Made by a program: the position numbers and the translations under genes. A model generated the notes under the pieces. It was not told the DNA's origin. It did no database searches and saw only the letters and a program-made list of their open reading frames with translations. This document shows positions 1 to 11,802 of a stretch of DNA of 64,000 nt, piece by piece (positions within the stretch are counted from its first letter, which is position 1; the number at the start of each line of letters is the position of its first letter). Source of the DNA: Neonectria sp. B-13 (taxonomy: Eukaryota; Ascomycota; Sordariomycetes; Hypocreales; Nectriaceae); NCBI GenBank assembly GCA_002682825.1, contig NOKP01000004.1:2415607-2479606 (forward strand), given 5' to 3'.

Positions 1-3000
1 ACATTAGGCTGTCATGGGCTCGCAGAGTTAAGAATGCGGGACGGTGTTGGGTGTGCCCTGTCTCGGCCACGAAGAAATGCACTTCTGACCACCACCACGC
101 CGCGCGTGTGCAACCTTCATGCCAACTTCAGCACGAGTACGCAATCAAGAGGGGATGGAACGTGGGAATCCTGTGGTTGCCAGGCCATTCAAAAGATGAG
201 GCTGTTGCATTGAGATGCGTGGGGGATGAGACAAAGCCATTTAAATGAAAAGCAAGCACCCAAACAAACAAGACCGGGGAAATGATAGTCAGAATGGCTT
301 TGTTTCCTCCAAAGGAAGGGCGTGTTTTCTCAGCTTACCAGATGGAATCTTCTTCCGCTACTGCCTTTGTCTTTGTCGCAGTCAGTTGTCGATTTTCTGT
401 GTCTCGGCTCCGCTAGGTCCGTCCCGGCGCCGAGCCTCCCCCACGGAGCTGGGCCGGGACCGGGAATTGCGCAGCCCGACGCCACGGAAGTGACGATCTT
501 GATGGGTTACCAATAGTCTGGGTAGGGCGTTTGTCTCCTCGCCCAATGGGGACACCTCTCCGGGTCAGTTCTAGGTCCCTGGACTGTCTCGCGGCAGAAT
601 GATCCCCTGCGGTGGCGGCGCCGGGGGGTCGATCGCCTAGTCCTGTGTGACGTTTGCGGCGAGTGCAAGACAGGGCTGGCCTGGTGCGCCGCCCTTGAGA
701 AAATCCAGACCCAGAGACAGTGTGACGCGGCGACTTCAAGGCTGACAGCATCACAACCTGGTACGAAAAGGGGGTCCGGGGTATGTAAGGCTGGTTCCCG
801 GGATGTGTGCCATCCGGCTGGTGATGCGGTTGATGTGCAAGCCACCCGCCTGCACTGGTGATACATCACAACCCGTGAGACAGGGCGAACCATTGACAGG
901 ATCATCTCCCGGGGTCTGAGGGAGGCGTATGAAACAAAGCAAAGAGTTGGGCATTAGCAGGGCCAGATTCCTGCAAGATGTGAATTGCTTCGTTTGGTGA
1001 ATGCTGCGCTTGCGTATAGTGTGATATAGCGCTTCCAGGCATTCAAGGCGAGGCGGTAATATGTTTCTAGCCCAGCTTGCCCCAGCCTGGTTATCTTGGA
1101 TTTGACCCATCGATTTTGGGGGGTGTGGGTGTAGCTGCTATGTGACCTATCACATTTGAACCCCTTGGATTGCTGGTTTCGCTTGCCCGGTGGGTTGGGA
1201 CTGGCGAATCTTTGACCAAGCGATTTCAAGCAAGGGGTAGTCTGAATGCGGGAGGCTCCCTCCCGAGATCTACGGGATGCTGTCGATGGCGCGTGTCTCT
1301 GAGGTGTCTCTGGTCGATCTTGCGTGTAAGTCAAAAGGCCATCACCCGCGCTAGGTCAGGTACCAGAGATGAGAGACACGAGCAAATGCCTCCGCCGCAT
1401 TGAAAACATCGCTTTCACGTCTGCATATCAAACATGAGGCGAGACAGACAGCCGAAAGTGAAGGGGGATGAGATGGCAAAAAGCAATGGCGGATACCCTG
1501 GCTTGTCGAAGCTTTCATTGGTTACCAGCATCCGCTCTGCCGGGACTCTAAGGAGATGGGCCCGCGCACTACTGACGCAGGCCATCGCACTGGCGCTATA
1601 CGAAGGAAACGAAGACATCCGCGGTGGAGGTAGTCCGTATATTTGCTTCTGCCATCATTGACTGTCGTTGCGCTGCTTGACGCTGTTGGCGAACTGCGAC
1701 GAGGGTGGCGGAACTAGGAGTGAGGCTGAGGTCTCATGATCTGATGACAGGGGGATTGACGTGGGTGGGGTGGACTTCGTTGGTATGTCGATAGCGCTGA
1801 GTTATGTGCAAACAAGCGAGAGTGGGACACTGGAGAGCGGAGAGGACAGCAGCAAGTCGGGGAGACAACAAGAAACTAAACTGAGAACGAGAAATCGAGG
1901 CTGGTGGAAAAGCAAGGACGGCGAAGAGCCGAGACGGAGAGCGAGATGCCGCCATCTCCAGCCCGACAAGGGTGGGAGACCGGAGGCCAGGTCCAGGGCT
2001 AGAACATCGAGTCGGGTTTGGCGGGTGTATTGGCCAAGGTTGATGCCCGATGAGGCTATGTCGGCCGATTCAAGATGGCGATCGGCCTTGGGCGTTAAGC
2101 GCCGCTGAGTGCGGTTTTGCCGTCGTCGTCGTCGTCATTATCAGGCCGACGCGGCGAGCGAGGCAAGCGACGCGATTTGCCATCGTCGTCAGCCGCAGCT
2201 GCGCAACGTCGCATTGGCGAGTTGCAACGTGATCGGCGCGCGATCGCCCACCCCTCCCTCTATCCTCCGGAATCACGAGCCGACGGGGTTGAAAATGGCA
2301 TGGCTAGTTCCTTCGTTGGGCAGGGCGGCATGGGGACTGTGTCTTGACCCCCGTCTGGTTGAGTTGGGTTATGTGGAGGCTTTCTAGTTGTTGTCAGTTG
2401 ATGAGAAGAACCAAGGTTGGTGGTTGCTCTTAGGCCCGGAGCTGACTAGGTTATCGCGGTGGCGAGTGGGGCTGTAGCGGAGGGATTGGACGAGAGTTTC
2501 GAGATCCTAGATCAAAGAGGGATGTCAGGAGACTTGAAAGGAGACTGCGGCAAAAGATGCGCGCTGCATGCAACCGCGAGGAGGAAAACAGAGGAGGAAT
2601 TTCCAAGTCCTGTTGTTGATGTCTGGTTAGCAGCTTAGGCATCTGGCTCTTGGCGTGTGTTCCTTCCTTTCAAAGAGGGGACAACAAAGTCGGTAAGACC
2701 TGACGCAACAGCACCTTCCTTGCAAATCGCATTCAAGGAGTAGCATTGTACAGTAAGTAACAGTACATCCTTCTGAAGCAGCCCAACCGATTGATGCATT
2801 ACCTTGGTTTCAAAGGCCTGGGATGCTCGAAACAACAGCATGCAGCATTCGTGCGTGAGGCGGCGGCACAGTTGGCGAGCACAGTTGGAGAGCACTGTTT
2901 GGCGCAGATAGGCAGGCACCCACCCCGGTCAACCTCCGCGAACCTCCATGAACCTCCGTGGCAACCGAGATTATCACGGCCAACCGGACCGGGCCTTTCG

Positions 3001-3559
3001 TACAAGCCAACTGCCGAAACCAACAGAAAATTTTACAGTTACTCTTCCTTCTCAACGACAGTCCATTGTTTATTTCCCGCAGCAGGACGGCAGAAACACG
3101 CCATGTCCCTCGGTTAAGAAACCCCACTCTCTCTCTCTCTCTCTGTTGTCTATCTCAGTCCTCGCTGTGCCCGTCCTCGCTGCGGCCGCCTGCAACCCAC
3201 CTACAGACGGGCAAATTGAAAGCAAACTCTCACACCGAGGACGAAAGAAAGAAAGACTGATCCCCATCCGATTCCCCGGGGCCCCTGCTGGTCTTCATAT
3301 CGGTGACAGGGGGGTGGGGGGGTGGTATCGACGCGAGACGACATGCACGAGAGTACGTGCTATGTATGTCATCTGTAATTGAGAGGGGCTGAAAATGCGC
3401 AGGTAAGGTAAGAGTGGGGTTTCATGGAGAAGAAGAAGAAGAAAAAGGTACTTCGTCCACAGATGAGGTGCATTGATTGGGGTGGGAAAACATAGGCAAA
3501 GAACCGGGAATGGGCAATCTACGTGGAGCACATGGACCCGGGTCTCGAATTAATCAGGC

Positions 3560-3680
3560 GTCTTGTGTGTGTGCGAAGTGTGTGTGCGAAGTGTGTGTGC
3601 GAAGTGCGTGCGAGTGTGTGTCGTCTTCCATCCATCTTCTATTTCGCCTGCTGACTGACTGACTGACTGATGACTGACTC
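3560..3680. repeat. Tandem repeats (GTGTGTGCGAA and CTGA units)
   Basis: Near-perfect copies of a GTGTGTGCGAAGT unit run from about 3564 to 3610. A run of CTGA tetranucleotides follows at about 3649-3680. These are simple microsatellite or minisatellite sequences in noncoding DNA. Confidence 0.8.
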
Positions 3681-4884
3681 CTCCCCGCACAGTCGCATCG
3701 CCCCGGCAATGAAACAAAAAGGTACCTGCATGAGTTGCGACGTAAATGCCGTTGCACGTTTGATTACCCCAACAAGCGGTACTTGGCCTATGTACTCCGT
3801 AACCAAGGGAACCTAATACTCCAGTACCATTCCATCGTACAGTAATTACTTACTACTAGTCCTAGGCTACTTACCTACGTACCTAACACGGGTGCGCACC
3901 TTTCAGGAGCGCCCCAGCCTAGCAGATCAAAGTTGGTTTTTATTACCGACTACCGATAGGCCTGTCCTTTTTGTTTCGCGGGCAGACGGGGAACCTGAGG
4001 GCCAACGAGGAACCCATCCCTCACAGCCAGAAAAACGGCACTAGACCACTAGTTGCAACGGCCTTTGGGCCTAAGAGGCTAAGAACTATGGCGTCAAGCC
4101 CTAACCCCGGGTAGGCAAGGCTTGCTTGGAACGTGTGTGGCGTGTGTGGAAGAACGGCGAGTTGGTACTATTCTTGTTCGCCTCGACGTTTCCTTAGTCA
4201 GTTTCCCTATCCTTCCGGGGCTCTCCTCCGCTCTCCGGCCTCCACTCGCCAGCCCTCGCTCCTCTTCTCACAGCAGCCATTTGAGCGGCTTCTCTTGGGC
4301 CCTTTGGCAGCCGTCTCGCCAAGCTTCTTGTTTCAGTGGCCTAGCTTCGGGGGGTGGGGGGTGGTTGGTACGGGAATATTCGGGATCAAGGGGAGTCGGA
4401 GTATGAGATATTGGACAACGTCAACAACGGGGACCGGTATGGGAGATACAGACAACAAGCCAGAAGTCAATACAGTGTTGGCAACGAAAGAATATACCAA
4501 TACCGACATAGAGGAAATCTCTCGGCTTTCTGTGTACTATGTACATTGCTTGGTTCCAGATCTGCGTCCGACCCATTCTCCCCTTGTCTATCAACTACAG
4601 ACTCCACGCCCACCCCGATCCTTCTCGGTCCAACATCCCGAGCCACACACACTCCCTCGCAGCCCATGCTAAGCACACCGAAGATTCTTCACGATGCCAT
4701 AAAGAAAGGAAAAAAGAAAAGAAACGAAAGCTAATCAAGGTATCTGTACTTCCTTTCCCCCTCCTCGGAGATGGCCCAAGTACACCGGGCACAAAGCTGA
4801 ACCCACAAGCCCAGCCCCCAACCTCCCCCTCGGCCACGCTGCTGCAGCATGTGCAGGAGGACAGGTCCCGCACTTGCGGTCAAG

Positions 4885-4980
4885 CACCAAAAAAAGAAGA
4901 AAAAAAAGAAAAAAAGAGGAGCAGTAGGGGAGGGGGGTTGAAAAGGAAAGAGAAAGAAGAAAAAAGAGGGCGGAACAGGG
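4885..4980 (+). repeat. Polypurine tract
   Basis: About 95 bases are almost entirely A and G on the plus strand: A-rich GAAAA units, then a G-run, then GAAAGAGAAAGAAG. A second purine-rich stretch lies at about 4700-4732. Such strand asymmetry can form triplex DNA; no function is visible. Confidence 0.75.
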
Positions 4981-5854
4981 ACCAGGACGCGAAGACGGAG
5001 CGCGACGCGTTCGCAAGAGCTTCCCTTTCCCTTTTCCACCTATGGGACTCGGCGCTCTCGTCTGCCTGTGAACACCATCAAATGGGGAGAATGGGAAACG
5101 TAGATTGTGGGTTTGTGTGGGATGCGGATGCGGATGCGGGTTGCGTTGGCCGACGACTCCTCACTCTCTGTCTGTCTGTCTCTGAACCCTTCTCCCCTGG
5201 CCCCATGTTCCCTGCTTGACCCCCCCTCTGCTTTTTGTGTGTGTTTTTTTCCCAGGTTCCGGGTTTCTTGCTTCGCCCGGAAGAACCCAACGATTTGCTG
5301 TCCTTTCTCATCGTCACACGCTACGAATAGGAAAGAAACTAGGCACAGAATGACCTGTGTAGTTCTACCAACTGACTACGTAGGTCAGTAGGCAGTTACG
5401 TAGTAGGTGGTCAGTCTACCCAAGGTGACAACCCGCTGAGGGGAAGTTGGGCACAAACCAACCCACTGACACACCATCACCAAGTCCTGGCTCATCCATC
5501 GTCAGTTTTGTGGAAACCTGGAATCCAGGACAGACCAACGTCGTCGTACTACTGATTACTACCTTGGCTCCATCCAGGCAGCATCAACACCAACCACCAA
5601 TCAATCAGTCCGCCCTCAAGTCAAGCAATGGTGGTTGTAACAGTAATTCTTTATTCGTACAGTAGCATTGGTATTAGTCCGAGTCCTCCGTGTATCTCGT
5701 CACATCCATCCCATATAGTGTGTTTTGACAAAACGCCTCGTCCAGGTTCGTTCCAAAAGTACAGCCCAGCCTGCGAGAGCTTCCCTGGGCTTTTCCTAGG
5801 CTTCCCTACTAGTATTCGTAACATCCTCCCCAAAAGCCCAAGTCCGCCTCCTCG

Positions 5855-5897
5855 GGTTCAGTCCAGTTCAGTCCAGTTCAGTCCAGTCCAGTCCGCT
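5855..5897 (+). repeat. Short tandem repeat, TTCAGTCCAG unit
   Basis: The unit TTCAGTCCAG is repeated about three times and is followed by shortened TCCAG copies. It lies in noncoding DNA. Confidence 0.75.
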
Positions 5898-6731
5898 CCG
5901 ACCCATCTAGGCCCTGTAGATAGTACAACAAGCAAAGTCTATACCAAGAGTTGGAAAGCAAACCCCGCTCCCTCTCCGACCGACTGGCCTCCCCCGCGGT
6001 CAGAGTACGACGCAAAGCCAACGCCTTGTCTCTAAAACATTACCCACACGCCCATTCCGCTGCCGCCCGATGCCTTTTTCCCGTCCGCTCCCGATCATCG
6101 CCCCAACCCAACCCCATTCCCATGTCCCTGACCGTTCCCCGGTAACCCCCGCCCTGCCGTCGTGATCGCTATGCTGAATCCGTATGTCTCTCTGACAAAC
6201 TGCCAAGAGAGCCCAGCAAGAACCATACAAGTAAGTCATGAGCCCGGAGATGGGGGTACCATACATGACATCAGCCGGGGGCTCGCTGCTTTTCTTTCGC
6301 CATTGTGTCGACGGGAAATCGAGCGACAGGGGAGACCGAAAAAACAACGAGCCAAAAATAAAAAAAGGTCGGGGGAAACAAAGCCAAAACAAATACAGAA
6401 AAAGAAAAAGAAAATCACCCTTTCGAACTCCATCTCATCCCAATTGCCCATCCGGTCCGGCCGCTAAGCACAACAAGGGGGAGGTGCTTTTTTTTGGGGG
6501 CGCAAACATCAGAAAGAGAAAGAAAAAAAAGGAGTAACGAGGCTGTTAACGGGAAGCGCGGTGGCGCATTCACAGTCGCCGTCTCCAAGCCCACTCTCGC
6601 GCCCTGGCGTCCAGGGATTAAACACCATCGCCCCGAGTCGCGCTCGAAGGGTTGTATGAGACACGCGTGGGGTTGGTCATTTTAGTCGTCGGAGCCTCGA
6701 GATCATATCCGAGTCGTCTGCGTCCATAGCT

Positions 6732-7970
6732 TCAGCGGGATGCGCCACTTCCGCTGGCCTCCTCGGGGGCATCGTAGAGATCGAGACAATCTTCGAGCAC
6801 TGCATCGATCGTGTTAGTTGCGCGGGGAGGCGTCGGGGCCGAGACTGTCACACATACCGGTAGTGATTTGCTCCTCCCACACCCCGTACTGGTAGTCGAC
6901 CAGTCCATGACGCTCAATCCCGTCGCATAACCGTATCAATTCGTTTCCCAGCTTCTTGAGCATGGCCTTAGACATGACACTCTGAGACCTCGACGGCTGC
7001 TGTGATGATACCATCAATTCGATCTGCCGGTGGCCCAGGGCCAACCAGGCGTGGTTGAAGTCGTTCCAGAGCTTGATCCTATCAGCGTGGAGGTTGGTGT
7101 CATCCAGGTTGAGACCTGCACGAGTAATGTCAGCCCTGTCGTTCCCTGTTCTCTCTCGTCTCCCGGCTCGAAGAAGCAAGAATACATACCAAGGTCAGCC
7201 ACCTGAGTCAACAGCCAGCCAGATACGCTCAACAGTGTCTCGGATGCACTTTCCAATGACCCGCTGACAATTTCTTGGAAGATGGTCCCCAGTTGCCGCT
7301 GGTAGTTGACCCACTTCTCCTCCAGGGCACCGTCCGCATAGTCGTGCTCTTCTGTCATGGAGACATCGGCACTCGCTGGCGTCTGTTGCATGGCGCCCAC
7401 GTTCGACATGTTGGCGGCGTAGCTCATGTTGTTGTTTTGCTGATACACGTTTGCGGATCCGCCGGAGCCCTGAGCCGGCTGTTGTAGGCTCGGCCCACCG
7501 GTGCTCCCTGCTTCAGATCCAAAGTACGTCGAGGCAACGTCCGGAGTCATCATCTGCATGGCGGCGGGTTGCCGTGACCCAAACTGTTGCGCATCGTAGA
7601 CGGGCGTTTGCGTGCTCGGTTGGGGCACGTTGTACATCATGGCGGCAGCGGTGCCGTAGCCACCGAATCCTTGGGCTGGCTGGCGAGAATCCGGGCCGTA
7701 CTCGGACCCGTAGGCCATGGCTGCTGCGGGCATGTTTGCGGTCGAAAAGGATGCTGTTGGTTCTTGATAGTAAGTGCTGTAGTTACCCGCACCTCCCATT
7801 CCTCGCGCCGGTGACGGGGACGTGTTGATGGGTGCTGGGCGATATCTTTCGTTGGGGGCTCCGGCTAGCGAACGACGCTGCTGGGACGGGTCGTTAAGGG
7901 CGTATCTTTGGTTGGAAGTTTGGTGAACCGGCGGTTCATTCTGCCTCCTCTGTCGGTTCGGGTCGTCCAT
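6732..7970 (-). CDS. Conserved fungal protein, Q/S/P-rich N-terminus, unknown function
   Basis: The model has three exons (7970-7190, 7115-6858, 6799-6732), two introns with GTATGT donors and CAG acceptors, and encodes 368 aa. The ATG at 7970 (product begins MDDPNRQRRQ) is preferred because the upstream in-frame extension to 8171 has no coding character. Residues 1-220 are low complexity: rich in Gln, Ser, Pro, Ala, Tyr and Asn, like an activation or disordered region. The last 150 residues, starting near the EEKWVNYQRQLG segment, are helical-looking and more ordered and span all three exons. I do not recognise the family. The composition suggests a nuclear regulator, but no DNA-binding motif is visible. 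Gene-poor stretches of more than 6 kb flank it on both sides. Confidence 0.75.
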
Positions 7971-9340
7971 GCCACGGAAACCTTGGTTGCCACACGACTC
8001 TATCGTCGAACCCAGCCGATGGGTGGCAGGCAACGTAGTGGAGTGTACAGCGGCCAGTTTGGATCTCTCCGATTGTCGTACAATAATTGGAAGTTTGTCG
8101 TCGAGGAACTGAAGAATGCTCTCGACCAACAGGTTGGTCCACGGCGCACAATAGCGAGGGGCGCAAACCAAGCTGGCGACGGGTTGCTGGAGGGGTTACC
8201 GCGGGGTCGTGAGAATCAAGCCCACCTAAGTTGGAGGCGTGAGGATCGATTATGGAATATCGAATATCGAATACCGATGATCTATGGCCTGGCAAGGTAG
8301 GGAAGGTATGACTAGGCCGGACGGTAGTCGAGTTGAAGGGTAGTAATGGAGGCTTTTGCAAGCAGGGTGCCTCCGGTCTATTATTCGCAGCAAGGCCCAA
8401 TGCTTTTTATGGTCAGGCAGGGAAGCTGATGGCTCAGCCGGGACCTGGGTCGCAAGGTATAGTTATCAAGCCAAATCCCAATAACAAGGTCAGCCGAGCT
8501 AGAGGCTAGCGCCATTCATGCCCGGAGGGACAGAGGTCGATGAGATGACGAAGAGCGAGGCGATGGGACCCGCCAGGTAGCTTGGTCTGGGGCTCTGGGG
8601 CTGTAAACAAGCCGGTAAGGCGAGTGGGACTTCGCGAGTGAGTTGTCAAAACGGTTGTCTCGCGCTGTTACTAGGAGTATCCTGGACAGGCCCATGCAAA
8701 AAGACCTCGGGCATGAGAAGCTCGAGCCGGCCGCGATCTGCTGGGGCCAGGAAACCAACCGCACCAAAGTCTCAACGAGGGGACCAGAGCGGTCGACGAC
8801 AATTCACTAGGCTGGCAGCAGGGCGCTGGAGTCCGCCTGGTTGAGCGATGACGGTTTTCTAGCTCGGTCAAGAAGATTTAAGTGAGGGCAGCTAGTACTG
8901 TACGTACGACGTAGCGACCGGGGGGGGTGTCGAGTGTGGGGACAACGGGGAAAGATTGTTAGAGATGACGGAATCCAGAGGGACGGGAGGAAGCCTTTAG
9001 GGATCTTATAGTATGAGTAAGAAGGAAATCGAGGACATGGCCGTATACCGACACGCCCGGGTCCCCCGAGAAAGGAAAGGCAGGGGGAGGAAAGATGAGT
9101 GATTTGGGTGTGGACTGGAGATTATGGAAGTGGAAGGGGAAAGGAACGAAACAACTTGGAGGAGAGACAAAAGAAAGACAAATGCTAGAGGACGGAGGAC
9201 AGAGGGCACAAAACAGAAACAAAGGGGGGGCGTGTGTGTGAAGAAAAAAATAAGGCGAGGAGGCCAAGGCGAATTGGATTCAAATCCCATCCTAGACACG
9301 CCTTTGAAGGAGGATGGCGTACAGAGTTGAGCCAGGGCAG

Positions 9341-9358
9341 CGGGGGGGGNGGGGGGGG
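9341..9358. other. G homopolymer with one unresolved base
   Basis: A run of G is interrupted by a single N at 9350. This is typical of a homopolymer that the assembly could not resolve, so the run length here is unreliable. Confidence 0.9.
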
Positions 9359-11511
9359 TCATGGGTGTCGTGGGTGTCATGGCAGACGACGACCCTTGGA
9401 TAACCAGCTTGGGTGGTTCATCAAGACGGACAAGAATGGCAGTTATTAGTGTGGTCTGTGATCTGTGGGAGTGCCTGTGTGATTTCCCGTGGGAGTTGCC
9501 AGTGGCAGTGGCAGTGGCATTAGTGTATGTGTGAGACTGAGTGATTGACTTAGAAGTTGGAGGCGTGACGGGTGGTGGAGGGGGCCGATCTTGGACGCGG
9601 GTAAAGGTGAGGCCAGCGGATTGAGGCGACCCGGGTGGCTCACGGCCACGGGACGCCGAGACGATCCAAGCACCAGACGGGCTCAACGCAACGGCTCTCG
9701 AGATTGTGAGCGGATCGGCGAAACATCCAGCATACGTCCACCACCTTGGCGACGACACCAGACCCCCCTGGCCCAGCGCTGTGGTAAGAGGCGCCAGCAA
9801 CAGATGAAGGGGAGATGGGCAGCCTTCGACGTGGCTTGCCATGGGGTAGAGGCGTAGAGCTAACTTGCTAAGGGGGCGCGGCGACAAAAAGACACTTAAT
9901 GCGCGGGCCACTAATTCGTACGGGCCACGGGCGCGCCGTGAAGAATGGCCCTTGAGCCCTTGAGCATGGAGCATATGGAGCATCTCCGGAGCATGGAGCG
10001 TGGAGCATGCTGCATGGCCCTGAAGCTTTGGGAGCTGTGGGCCTATCTGACCTCCATTCAGCTGCTGTTCTCAAGGTCCGGAACAGCACTGCTGCTGCAT
10101 TCTAGTCGTTTCCCGCTGGCCTTGGGATCCATTCGCTGGACATGTCGTCTCGTTGGTGGAGGGAGGTTGGGCATGCGGTCCAATTTCATCTGCTGCTGCC
10201 AGTGGTACTGCTGATACTGGAGCATCTCAGCTGCTGGCTCCATTGCAGAAGAACCCTGGAGAGACCCTTGGAGGCCCTGCAAGCCCTGGAGCGGACGGGG
10301 TTGGTTGTGCTGCATGCAGGTATGTCTGGTGCTGCTGGTGCCGGTGCTGTAGGTGCAGATGGCATGGTTGTACTTCGTACGCCAGAGGAATGAACGGGGC
10401 CTCGATGGAAATCCTTAGGCCGGTCAGTGGTGGATGGAGGGTTGCAAAGTCTAAACGCGTCGTCAACTGGGCTATTACCGACTTGAGACAAGTCCCGCGA
10501 TCCTGATTATTACTGGTACGTTTCTGCCCAAGCACACACCACACACCACAGGCCAAGCCCAAGTCAGACGGGCAGTCAGGGACAGACACATAAAACCCCG
10601 GGAGGAGTGGCATCGTGTCCCCAAGGACCCAGGTACCCGATTGCACATTGCACATTGCACATTGCACGGCACAGGCCGTCAGTTGACAGACAGGTCGTGG
10701 ATCTGACACGCCCACGGCATCTTCCCGAGGGGCCCCAATGGCTCATGGAGTACTTCGTAATCCGCACCCGAAACAGCTGGGGGGGCAAAGGGAGAGAGAA
10801 AAGAAAGTAAAGAAGGAAAAAGGACTCCTGCTGTGCCGCATGCAAGCATGCCGACGATTAGACGTTGCTCTGCCCGTCCTGGGTTTGCCCTGCGTCGGCT
10901 GAAGATCAGACAGGCGGCCGGGATGCCGACAGAGGGGACAAATACCGAAGGCGGCACACAGCCAAACGCATGTAAGCCATTTGTGGTCAACCTGTCAAGC
11001 CCCGATCCAAGACCATGGATGGCAATTGCACAGCCAATCGATGCGATCTGCCAGTAGTCATGTCTCGGCGAGGCGAAGCTGATCGCAGCCAGCAGCTGGG
11101 ATAGGGAAAAAGCAAGACAATCTTGCTGCTGGATCTAAGACACTGGGGCATTTGGCAGACTCTCCCCTCAACTACTCAGGGTGCACACCACTGCAAGGGG
11201 AGGTGGCCATCCCGTGAAGAAACAAAAGCCACTCTCTCCCTCCCAGGCCAGGGTGATAGGAACAGGGCAGATGTGTGACGAAGGGATTTTTGCGAGCAAA
11301 AGGAAATCCGCCCAGCAGAAACATGAAAAAGAAAGCATGTGCAAACAAACCAGATTGAGGCAATGCCTAGCCCACTCCGGGAGGGATCCAGACTCCCAAA
11401 CTCCCGAGGAACAGTGCCCAATCGATGAAAGAGGGCGACAACGATTGCTACCCATTGTCATACATCATGACCCATGTCGAGCGTCGCGGTCTGCGTCCCC
11501 GTACCGTACTT

Positions 11512-11592
11512 GGACGAAGGCTGGAGGCTGGCGGCTGGAGGCGGGAGGCTGGAGGCTGGAGGCTAGAGACTGGAGACTGGAGACTGGAGCAC
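11512..11592 (+). repeat. GGCTGGA / GACTGGA minisatellite
   Basis: About ten copies of a 7-base unit drift from GGCTGGA to GACTGGA. The array is noncoding; the repetitive WRLE-type peptides it yields in one frame are a by-product. Confidence 0.8.
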
Positions 11593-11769
11593 AGACTACA
11601 GACTCACTTCAGAGCACTTCAGAGGGTACCTACCTCGTACCTGGTGTATCCGTTTCCCGGCCCGTGTGGTTCCTTCGGAGAGTGCGACGACGGCACGAGC
11701 GCCTGCGTCCGAACGAAAGCCTTCGGGTTGACAAGCTGCGGGCTTGAGCTTGGCGGTCCACTAGCCACT

Positions 11770-11802
11770 GGGGCTGGTGCTGGTGCTGGTGCTGGTGCTG
11801 GA
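11770..11802 (+). repeat. GGTGCT hexanucleotide repeat
   Basis: Five tandem GGTGCT units give Gly-Ala or Ala-Pro repeats in the frames that cross it. There is no supporting evidence for a gene. Confidence 0.8.

Larger units (their letters stand above)
1..6731. other. Gene-poor region with simple repeats
   Basis: No open reading frame here has coding character, a recognisable family or plausible splice structure; the longest are 130-226 codons and run through low-complexity DNA. The stretch contains a CT microsatellite near 3126-3144, a GTGTGTGCGAA tandem repeat near 3564-3606, a CTGA repeat near 3649-3672, polypurine tracts (4690-4980 and 6340-6540), a GGATGC repeat near 5120-5145 and a TTCAGTCCAG repeat near 5858-5895. 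The right end probably includes the 3' UTR of the minus-strand gene that stops at 6732. It may be regulatory or carry noncoding RNA, but the sequence alone shows no such unit. Confidence 0.6.

Noticed and set aside
9006..9983. Minus-strand 325-codon open frame in the second desert
   Set aside because: It crosses the G homopolymer with an unresolved base, has low-complexity composition and no domain; the frame is not trustworthy.
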